DNA from: Streptomyces spongiae
GTDB taxonomy: Bacteria; Actinomycetota; Actinomycetes; Streptomycetales; Streptomycetaceae
NCBI RefSeq assembly: GCF_009377185.1
Contig: NZ_VJZC01000015.1
Location: forward strand, 1 to 52,136
Direction of reading: 5' to 3'
DNA: 52,136 nt
Both the position numbers and the translations under genes were made by a program. Below are positions 44,363 through 52,136 of the stretch, piece by piece; position 1 is the first letter of the stretch; every line of letters starts with the position of its first letter. The notes below the pieces were generated by a model. It searched no databases. It was not told where the DNA came from and was given only the letters and a program-made list of their open reading frames with translations.

Positions 44363-46480
44363 ATGGAACGGCTCCTGCCCTTCGACCCGCCCGCGATCGG
44401 CGGACACCGGCTCGCGGTGCGGCTCGGCGCGGGCGGCATGGGCGTCGTCTACCTGGCGCGGTCGCCGCACGGCGCCTGGTGTGCGCTGAAGGTGATCCGC
44501 GCCGAGTACGCCGACGACCCCGGCTTCCGCGCCCGCTTCCGCCGCGAGGCCGAGCTCGCCTCGCGCCTCACCGGCTGGTGGACGGTGCCGGTCGTCAGGG
44601 CCGACGCCGACGCCGATTCTCCGTGGCTGGCCACGGCTTACGTGCCCGGCCCGTCCCTCGCCGAGGCGGTCGCGCGGCCTGGGCTCTGGCCAGGTGCGCA
44701 GGTGCGCGGCCTGGGTGCCGCGCTGGCCGAGGCCTTGGACGGGGTGCACGCGGCCGGGCTGGTCCACCGGGACGTCAAGCCCGCGAACGTGCTCCTGGCC
44801 GTGGACGGGCCGCGCCTGATCGACTTCGGGATCGCGCGGGCCGTAGGCGCGACCGCGCTCACCGCGGACGGCTCCGTCGTGGGCTCCCCCGGCTACCTCT
44901 CGCCGGAGCAGGCCCGCGGGCGCACCGTGGGTCCGCCCAGCGATGTGTTCTCGCTCGGCTGCGTCCTCGCGCTCACAGTCACCGGCCGGGCCCCGTTCGG
45001 CACCGGCGGCGCCGCGGCCGTGCTGTACCGGACCGTTCACGAGGAACCGGACCTGGACGGCGTACCGGCGGGTCTCGACCGGATCGTACGGCGGTGTCTG
45101 GCGAAGGAGCCGGAGCAGCGCCCCGGCGCGCGTGAACTCCTCGATGTCCTGGGCGGGTTCACCCCGGACGGGTGGCTGCCCGAGGGGCTGCCCGCGCGGG
45201 TCGCAGCGCGGGCCGCACGCGTCCTCGAACTGCCCGTGCCCGAACCCACCACGGTCGACGGGCCGTCCTCCGTGACAGTGCCCGAGGCTCCGCCCTCGCC
45301 CACCCGGCGGCGGCTGCTCGTCGCGGGGAGCGCGCTTGGCGTCACCGCGGCGGGCGGGGCGGGAGCGTGGTGGCAGTGGGGCAGGAACAGAGCGTCCGCG
45401 AACACCGGTTCCGTACACCGGACCCGCCACGTGATCGCTCTGCTCGGCAGCCCGGACGACCCTTTCTACGCCGCCCAGGAGCGTGGCGCCCGCCTCGCCG
45501 TCGAGCAGCACAACCAGGACGCCGGGCGCACCGTCGACCTCGTGCTGCGCACCGCCGACGACCGCGGCACGGCGGCGGGCTCCGCCGATGCGGCCGTCCG
45601 GCTGGCCGACGACCCGGACGTGTCCGTGGCGATCGCCACGGGCTCGAATGCGACCGCGCCGGCGGCCCTGACGCCATGCAAGAAGGCCCGGCTCACCCTG
45701 CTGATCACCCGGGCCGACACCGAGAAACTCAACGGCGTCAACACCACCACGGCACTCCTGTTGCGCTCGACCCAGACTCTCGGCCCGCACCCGGTACTGC
45801 GCTATCTGAACCGGGTCGTCGAACCCGCCCGCACGGTCGTCGTGCACGACCTGGCCACTGAGGCGGACAGCCTGCCCACGGTCCGCATCGCCACCATCTA
45901 CGGCAAGCTCAACAACGAGACGGCGGTGGAGGACGTCGCCGCGGACGAGGACTTCACCGGGTTCGCGCGCCGTATCGCCGTGCGCCCCCGTGACGCCGTC
46001 CTCTTCGCCGGAACGAGCCCCAGCCGCGCGGCCGCCTGTGCCCGTGCGTTGCGGAACGCGGGCCACAAAGGTGCCCGGGTCGCCGGCGAGCACGTCCTCG
46101 CCGCCCCCTTCCTCGCCGTCGGTGAGGGCTGGAGGATCGGCACGGGCTACATCGACGCGAACGCCGACTCCCGTACTCGCGCGTTCGCCGCCGCGTTCCG
46201 CTCCCGCTACGAACGCGCGCCCGGCCCCTGGGCGGCCGAGGCCTACGACGCCGTCCGGTTCGCGGCCCACGGCCTCGCCTCCATCGGCGACGACGGCCGG
46301 TCCGCCCTCCGCCCGGGACTTCTGCGCAAGCCCTGGCAGGGCATCACCCGCGTCATGGGCTTCGACGCCGTCTCGCAGTACTTCCAGGTCGAGAAGGACA
46401 ATGGCGGGTTCCTGTACCGGGTGACGGGGGGAACCGCACGCTTCGTGGCGCGCGCTGACGACATCGGCAAGCAGACGTAG
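44363..46480 (+). CDS. bifunctional Ser/Thr protein kinase / periplasmic-binding-protein-like sensor
   Basis: 705 residues from ATG 44363 (GGAGGGG 9 bases upstream); GTG 44279 is a less likely longer start. Kinase 10-285: LGAGGMGVVYLAR, CALKVIRAEYADD, LVHRDVKPANVLL, RLIDFGIARA, GYLSPEQARG, ending GGFTPDGWLPEGLP. Linker, membrane anchor at about 315-337 (RRRLLVAGSALGVTAAGGAGAWW). External part 350-705 is a Leu/Ile/Val-binding-protein-like fold: RHVIALLGSPDDPFYAAQERGARLAVEQHNQDAGRTVDLVL, VSVAIATGSNATAPAALTPCKKARLTLLIT, DAVLFAGTSPSRAAACARALRNAG, AEAYDAVRFAAHGL. Likely a membrane kinase that senses an amino-acid- or sugar-like ligand; no ligand evident. Confidence 0.93.
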   Translation: MERLLPFDPPAIGGHRLAVRLGAGGMGVVYLARSPHGAWCALKVIRAEYADDPGFRARFRREAELASRLTGWWTVPVVRADADADSPWLATAYVPGPSLAEAVARPGLWPGAQVRGLGAALAEALDGVHAAGLVHRDVKPANVLLAVDGPRLIDFGIARAVGATALTADGSVVGSPGYLSPEQARGRTVGPPSDVFSLGCVLALTVTGRAPFGTGGAAAVLYRTVHEEPDLDGVPAGLDRIVRRCLAKEPEQRPGARELLDVLGGFTPDGWLPEGLPARVAARAARVLELPVPEPTTVDGPSSVTVPEAPPSPTRRRLLVAGSALGVTAAGGAGAWWQWGRNRASANTGSVHRTRHVIALLGSPDDPFYAAQERGARLAVEQHNQDAGRTVDLVLRTADDRGTAAGSADAAVRLADDPDVSVAIATGSNATAPAALTPCKKARLTLLITRADTEKLNGVNTTTALLLRSTQTLGPHPVLRYLNRVVEPARTVVVHDLATEADSLPTVRIATIYGKLNNETAVEDVAADEDFTGFARRIAVRPRDAVLFAGTSPSRAAACARALRNAGHKGARVAGEHVLAAPFLAVGEGWRIGTGYIDANADSRTRAFAAAFRSRYERAPGPWAAEAYDAVRFAAHGLASIGDDGRSALRPGLLRKPWQGITRVMGFDAVSQYFQVEKDNGGFLYRVTGGTARFVARADDIGKQT

Positions 46481-46505
46481 ATCAGGGCCGGGGGGAAGAC
46501 GTTCA

Positions 46506-46592
46506 TGTCCCAGTACAGGAGCCGGGCATTCGCCGACGCCTGCCGCAAGGCGGGCATGATTCAGAGCAGGAGCGCCGTCGACGTCCGCTGAC
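46506..46592 (+). pseudogene. IS3-type transposase remnant
   Basis: A 28-codon scrap in frame from ATG 46506: SQYRSRAFADACRKAGMIQS, then SAVDVR and a stop. It aligns by eye with the integrase-core stretch (SQYTSRAFADACRKAGVxQSMSAVG...) of IS3-family OrfB transposases; the catalytic residues and the rest are gone. It lies between the kinase gene and the VOC gene in the otherwise empty 46481-46720 gap. Indicates past insertion-sequence activity. Confidence 0.72.
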
Positions 46593-46720
46593 CGGTGCGC
46601 GTGCTGTGGAGGGCCTGGCGGCCGGCACGGCTGGCTCGCCTCCCGGCCGCGCTTATTCGCGCCCACGGACATCCATCCACCACTATGGAGGGAAACGCCC
46701 GATTTGCCTGGAGGTCTTGC

Positions 46721-47173
46721 ATGCACCGTGATGGTTTTCCGGCCCCGGATTCCGGGCTCCTCCTCACTCACTTTCTGACCGTCGCCGACGTAGCGCGATC
46801 TCGCGCCTTCTACAGCGATGTTCTCGGCGGAGAGGTGGTGCTCGCGGAGAACCCCTGCACCATCAAGCTCGCCAACGGATGGATCATCATGAACCCGGGT
46901 GGCGGCCCCACCCCGGACAAGCCGGACGTCACCCTGCGCCCGCCCACCGACCCGAGCACGGTCAGCAGCTTCCTCAACCTCCGCGTCGCCGACATCGAGG
47001 CATGTCACCGAGAGTGGAGTGCGAAGGGCGCCGAATTCCTCACGCCACCCATCGATCGCACGGCCGAGGTGCGGTGCTACTTGCGCGACCCGGACGGCTA
47101 TCTCATCGAAGTCGGGCAGGCCACCGGCATGCTGCACGGCGTCTACGCCGACCCGCCCGCCGGTACGAGCTGA
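46721..47173 (+). CDS. VOC family protein (glyoxalase-like)
   Basis: 150 residues from ATG 46721 (GGAGG 6 bases upstream); a longer frame to 46595 is an upstream run-on. LLLTHFLTVADVARSRAFYSDVLGGEVVLAEN, IIMNPGGGPTPDKPDVTLRPPTDPSTVSSFLNLRVADIEACHREWSAKGAEFLTPPID, CYLRDPDGYLIEVGQA. Single VOC module with the typical metal-ligand positions His (LTHF), Glu (LIEVGQ). Function unknown; convergent with a broken VOC gene. Confidence 0.87.
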   Translation: MHRDGFPAPDSGLLLTHFLTVADVARSRAFYSDVLGGEVVLAENPCTIKLANGWIIMNPGGGPTPDKPDVTLRPPTDPSTVSSFLNLRVADIEACHREWSAKGAEFLTPPIDRTAEVRCYLRDPDGYLIEVGQATGMLHGVYADPPAGTS

Positions 47174-47202
47174 TCATGCGGTCACGGCCCCTTCGGCACC
47201 CG

Positions 47203-47579
47203 TCAGCCGAGTTGCTCGGCGAGTCCGACGATGATGCCTTCGGGGCCACGGACGTAGCAGAGCCGGTAGATGTTCTCGTACTGCTCCAGCTCGCCCACGA
47301 GTTCGGCGCCGTGGGTGCGCAGGCGGGCAATGACGTCCTCGATGTCGTCGACTGCGAGCATGATGCGACGAATGCCCAGCGTGTTCACCGGCGCGTCTTT
47401 CGGCTCGGGGCTGATGGCCCTCGGCCTGTGGAACTTCGCCAGCTCTACTCGTCCGTGACCGTCCGGGGTCCGCAGCACGCCTTGCCCTCCAGCTCCATGC
47501 CGAGTTCGACGAAGAACGCAACAACAGCCTCAAGGTCGTCGACGACGATGAGGACGTTGTCCATCCGCCGGATCGTCAC
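47203..47579 (-). pseudogene. VOC family protein gene broken by an internal deletion/frameshift
   Basis: GTG 47579 (AGAGG 7 bases upstream) starts VTIRRMDNVLIVVDDLEAVVAFFVELGMELEGKA, the normal start of a VOC protein; the frame then ends quickly, and the C-terminal half (LRTPDGHGRVELAKFHRPR, TLGIRRIMLAVDDIEDVIARLRTHGAELVGELEQYENIYRLCYVRGPEGIIVGLAEQLG) continues in another frame from about 47478. Roughly 25-30 residues between them are missing. The two parts together equal one ordinary VOC protein, so this looks like a deletion of non-multiple-of-three length at about 47478-47490. Confidence 0.8.
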
Positions 47580-47689
47580 GTTGGGCCTCTTTCACTCGGT
47601 ATGGCCACGGTGGGCCCATCTGCCCCTGAGACGGAGCCGACAAGCCGTTCTCGACATCTTCGGCCACTGGGTCGGCATCGGTGGCGCGG

Positions 47690-48103
47690 TTACTCGGCGT
47701 TGAGCTGGTGGTCGGCCCAGACGTAGCTTTCGGGGAGCAAGTCGGTGATGAGGACGGTTCGGGTGCGGTCGTCTTCGCCGACGATGACCTTGAGGGCGGG
47801 GAAGTAGTCGAGAAGGACCTGGCGGCAGCGGCCGCATGGGGGGACGACTCCCCGGTCGCGGTCGCCCACGGCGACGATCGTGTCCAGCTCGTAGGCGCCC
47901 TGGGCGGCTGCCGCGCCGATGAGGACCAGCTCGGCGCAGGGGCCTCCGGTGAAGTGGTAGGCGTTCACCGCGGTGACGATCCGGCCGTCCCGGGCACGGG
48001 CCGCGGCCGCCATGGTGTGGTTGTCGCCCTGGCAGCGAGTGCGAGCGACGTGAGCCGCGGCCTGGATGAGTTCGTGGTCGACGGGGTGGGTCTGCGTGGT
48101 CAT
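47690..48103 (-). CDS. cytidine/blasticidin-S-type deaminase
   Basis: 137 residues with the zinc-deaminase signature: GGPCAELVLIGAAAAQG (Cys-Ala-Glu) and PPCGRCRQVLLDYFPALKVIV (Pro-Cys-x2-Cys). The overall spacing, the TIVAVGDRDRGVVPPCGRC segment and TVLITDLLPESYVWADHQ ending resemble blasticidin-S deaminases and small cytidine deaminases. Either nucleoside salvage or inactivation of an aminonucleoside antibiotic is possible. Neighbours an Eis-like acetyltransferase and a rifampicin monooxygenase, so a resistance role is conceivable but unproven. Confidence 0.87.
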   Translation of the reverse strand: MTTQTHPVDHELIQAAAHVARTRCQGDNHTMAAAARARDGRIVTAVNAYHFTGGPCAELVLIGAAAAQGAYELDTIVAVGDRDRGVVPPCGRCRQVLLDYFPALKVIVGEDDRTRTVLITDLLPESYVWADHQLNAE

Positions 48104-48207
48104 CTTCTCTGCCTTCGTCAGGTGTCAGGCGACGTTGCGGCGGGGCGGTGTGCTTGTTCCGCCAGATGATGCGGCGGCGGATCATGCTGCCGGCGAGGAA
48201 GGCGCGG

Positions 48208-49437
48208 TCAGAACCAGTGCAGGCAGTGCGGGGGACGGTCAGCGCGGAAGAGGGCGTCAGCGAGGGTGGCCGCGCCCGGGTGGTGGGCCCGGATGTGTCC
48301 GGCACGCACGAGCGTGCTCGGGGCGGTGCCGCCGAGGTAGACCGAGCCCAGGTCGCTGATGTCCAGGGACAGGTCGGGCTCCCGGTCCGTCGGGACGCAG
48401 TCGGCCATACCGTCCCGGACGGTCAGCAGGTAGTGGCCGTGCTCGCCGAGGAACGGGTCGTCGACGTCGAGGACGAGCTCGCCGTCCATGAACCACCCGC
48501 GCGCGGTCAGAGCACCTGGGACATCCAGGAGCCGCACCCAGAGCCAGTCCATGTCGCCGCTCACCTCGCCGGCGCGGAAGTCCGCGAACTGCCGTCGCAG
48601 CGGGTGCTCGGGCGGGACGTGCTTGAACACGACCTGAGAGACCAGGTCATGTCCGAGTACGAACCGGGCCAGGGCCGTGAAGACGACGTCGTCGGTGGCG
48701 ATGGTCTCGTCGACCGTCAAGGTGCCGGACTCGATCGAGTAGCTTGCATAGCCGTCCGGGACGCCGTCTGCGGCACGGTGAACGGCGACGTAGCGCGGCG
48801 CCGGCGAGATCGGGGGCTGCCCCGCGCGCAAGGCCCACCAGCGGTGCGGACGGGACAGCGCGCCGGGCTGTGCACGGCGATAGCGGTCGTAGACCTCTTC
48901 CAGAATCTCGCCGCACTCGGCACGACGCAGGACCTCGACCGAGCCGTTGCCCGAACCGGTCGCTGGTGCGCCGGCTGTTTCGCGCGCCCGGGGAACGGTG
49001 AGGGCGGACTTGTGGCGCGGCACCGTCAGCCGCGCCGTGTAGGTCGCCGGTCCGTAGCCGAACCTGCCGTAGATGAGGGCCTCAGAGGCCAGCAGCACGG
49101 AAAGAATCTCCCCGCGAGCCCGCAGCTCGGCGAGCTGATGCCGCATCATCGCGCTGAGCACGCCCTGGCGCCGGTGCGAGGGCAGGACGCCGACGGCGGT
49201 CACCCCGGCGGCCGGGACGAGGGTCTCACCGGGCAGGGTGAGCTCGAAGGAGTACGTGGCGGCGGTGCCGACGGGCCGCCCGTCCGCCGTCAGGGCGAGC
49301 AGGCAGCGGTCCGTTTCGAGCGCCGACCACCAGCGCCCGCCGCCCTCGACCGGGGCTTCCGGGAAGAGCCCGAACGCGGCATGGACCGTGTCGACGAAGA
49401 CGTCGAGATCCTTGTCGGTCGTGGGACGGATTTCCAT
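48208..49437 (-). CDS. Eis-like GNAT acetyltransferase
   Basis: 409 residues from ATG 49437 (GAGGAGG about 11 bases upstream). Two GNAT modules plus an SCP2-like C-terminal domain, the Eis/YitI layout. Visible: RPTTDKDLDVFVDTVHAAFGLFPE, acetyl-CoA motif VTAVGVLPSHRRQGVLSAMMRHQL, ALIYGRFGYGPATYTARLTVPRHK, and a C-terminal ...HCLHWF with the terminal aromatic residue seen in Eis. Mycobacterial Eis acetylates aminoglycosides at many positions; here substrate unknown. Precedes the deaminase gene on the same strand (104-bp gap). Confidence 0.9.
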   Translation of the reverse strand: MEIRPTTDKDLDVFVDTVHAAFGLFPEAPVEGGGRWWSALETDRCLLALTADGRPVGTAATYSFELTLPGETLVPAAGVTAVGVLPSHRRQGVLSAMMRHQLAELRARGEILSVLLASEALIYGRFGYGPATYTARLTVPRHKSALTVPRARETAGAPATGSGNGSVEVLRRAECGEILEEVYDRYRRAQPGALSRPHRWWALRAGQPPISPAPRYVAVHRAADGVPDGYASYSIESGTLTVDETIATDDVVFTALARFVLGHDLVSQVVFKHVPPEHPLRRQFADFRAGEVSGDMDWLWVRLLDVPGALTARGWFMDGELVLDVDDPFLGEHGHYLLTVRDGMADCVPTDREPDLSLDISDLGSVYLGGTAPSTLVRAGHIRAHHPGAATLADALFRADRPPHCLHWF

Positions 49438-49671
49438 CGTTGCCGCTGCCTCCTCGGGATACCGGCACCACGGCTCGTGATGTCTGGCCACAGTGCAGCG
49501 TTGACCCGTGTCCAGGGCAAGCGAATTACGGCCGGGCCCGCGGCCGCATCGGCGGCCGCCGCCCCGTGTGGTGGCCGACAGGCGACGGGGGATCCTCGCT
49601 CGCCATACGCCGGATTCGCCCTGTAACCGCACGGGCCCGTTCGGAGTCGTGATCACGTGGCTGGGAAAGGG

Positions 49672-51292
<1,621 letters not shown>

Positions 51293-51365
51293 TTTCGCCT
51301 GAGCAACCGAACGACTGCGCCGGCGGCCCGCTGAATCCGCTTCATTCGCGCAGGTCCAGAGGTGA

Positions 51366-52136
51366 TCAGTCCGCATGGTCGGGGGCGATGCGTTGCACCA
51401 GACGGAGCAGGGCCTGCCAGGCCAGGTCGTACGCGTGGTCGTCCTGGAGGTCGGAGCCGTGTTCCTCGCCGCGCAGTTGGCGGGCGGTGCGCTCGCGCAC
51501 GTCGGCGGGCGGCAGTGTCAGTGGGGTGCCGCAGGCCTGGGCGGTGACCTGGATCTCGCACGCCTTCTCCAGGTAGTACATGCGCAGGAAGGCCTGGGCG
51601 GCCGTCTCGCCGACGGTGAGCAGACCGTGGTTGCGCAGGATGAGCGCGGGATGGTCACCGATGTCGGCGACCAGACGCTGCTGCTCGTCGAGGCTGAGGG
51701 CGACGCCCTCGTACTCGTGGTAGCCGATTCGGTCGTGGAACTCCATGGACATCTGGTTGACCGGCAGGAGTCCGTCCTGCTGGGCGGCGACGGCGCAGCC
51801 GGCCCTGGTGTGGGTGTGCAGCACGCAGTGGGCGTCGGACCGGGCGGCGTGGATCGCGCTGTGGATGACGAACCCCGCCGGATTGACCGGGTACGGGGTC
51901 GGCTCGACCGGGTTGCCGTCGAGGTCGATCTTGACGAGGTTCGAGGCGGTGATCTCCTCGAAGAGCAGTCCGTAGGGGTTGATGAGGAAGTGGTGCTCGG
52001 GGCCGGGCAGCCGCAGCGATATGTGGGTGAAGATCAGGTCGGTCATGCGGAAGTGCGCCACGAGCCGGTAGACGGCGGCCAGTTCGCGCCGTAGGCGTCG
52101 CTCTTCGTCACCGTTGCGCTGTTGTCGCGCCGGGAC
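51366..52136 (-). CDS. class II aldolase/adducin family protein (5' end outside window)
   Basis: 257 codons including stop; the frame is open to the window edge, with no start seen, and upstream residues ...LRRELAAVYRLVAHFRMTDLIFTHISLRLPGPE are part of the domain, so an apparent GTG at 52061 is internal. Zinc-binding histidines in VLHTHTRAG, LRNHGLLTVGET; also EFHDRIGYHEYEGV and DAHCVLHTHT. Family members cleave sugar phosphates (fuculose-1-P, ribulose-5-P epimerase) or are adducin-like; substrate not assignable. Convergent with the monooxygenase gene (73-bp gap). Confidence 0.9.
   Translation of the reverse strand, partial: VPARQQRNGDEERRLRRELAAVYRLVAHFRMTDLIFTHISLRLPGPEHHFLINPYGLLFEEITASNLVKIDLDGNPVEPTPYPVNPAGFVIHSAIHAARSDAHCVLHTHTRAGCAVAAQQDGLLPVNQMSMEFHDRIGYHEYEGVALSLDEQQRLVADIGDHPALILRNHGLLTVGETAAQAFLRMYYLEKACEIQVTAQACGTPLTLPPADVRERTARQLRGEEHGSDLQDDHAYDLAWQALLRLVQRIAPDHAD

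Noticed and set aside
42827..47137. A 1436-codon open frame on the minus strand
   Set aside because: It runs antisense to the intact kinase gene and its neighbours, is low-complexity Arg/Gly/Ala/Val-rich and has no motif; a GC-bias shadow.

Overview
The window is very GC-rich double-stranded DNA with dense, often start-stop-overlapping genes (ATGA/GTGA junctions), frequent GTG starts, a Streptomyces-type GlgE/GlgX glycogen-trehalose locus, DUF5133, a zinc-binding anti-sigma factor, F420/LLM oxidoreductases, PASTA-less Ser/Thr kinases with fused sensor domains, and Methyltransf_19-type SAM methyltransferases. Everything points to a Streptomyces chromosome (or close relative), probably an arm-like, accessory-rich part. 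No rRNA, tRNA, CRISPR array or PKS/NRPS cluster was seen.

Layout. 1-4.4 kb: alpha-glucan metabolism (partial glgE, DUF5133 gene, divergent ATPase-like gene and glgX). 4.4-10.8 kb: mostly minus-strand accessory metabolism (VOC protein, F420-type oxidoreductase, MarR-MFS efflux pair with a clear palindromic operator, membrane protein, aldo/keto reductase, fructosamine kinase). 10.9-14.4 kb: a tightly overlapping ABC exporter plus NarL-type two-component system. 14.9-19.1 kb: ECF sigma factor, zinc anti-sigma factor, ABC ATPase and two membrane proteins in one run, with a 3 x 21 bp tandem repeat inside. 19.1-24.2 kb: small HTH gene, an orphan hemC, SMP-30 lactonase, Lrp-type regulator and glutamine-dependent NAD+ synthetase. 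24.2-32.6 kb: one minus-strand sugar-uptake and catabolism operon (DeoR/LacI chimeric regulator, lipoprotein binding protein, two permeases, hydroxyacid dehydrogenase, DUF2264 protein, TIM-barrel isomerase). 32.7-42 kb: single genes (Rid-like protein lacking the usual arginine, secreted hydrolase, MhuD-like heme monooxygenase, LLM oxidoreductase plus kinase with PQQ-type propeller, acetyltransferases, XRE-cupin regulator, DinB, methyltransferase).

42.1-49.4 kb is a decaying or recombining accessory stretch: a hypothetical sensor-like protein, a Ser/Thr kinase whose catalytic domain has been deleted, an intact kinase fused to a periplasmic-binding-protein-like domain, a scrap of an IS3-type transposase, one intact and one broken VOC gene, a cytidine/blasticidin-type deaminase and an Eis-like acetyltransferase. 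49.4-51.3 kb holds a rifampicin-monooxygenase-like gene (rox type) with base usage unlike its neighbours. Its leader contains a 19-codon open reading frame with a strong ribosome binding site and mutually exclusive hairpins that overlap the structural gene's ribosome binding site. That is the most interesting unexplained element in the window. The window ends inside a class II aldolase/adducin gene.

All functional calls are from reading motifs and remembered family features; no database search was run.
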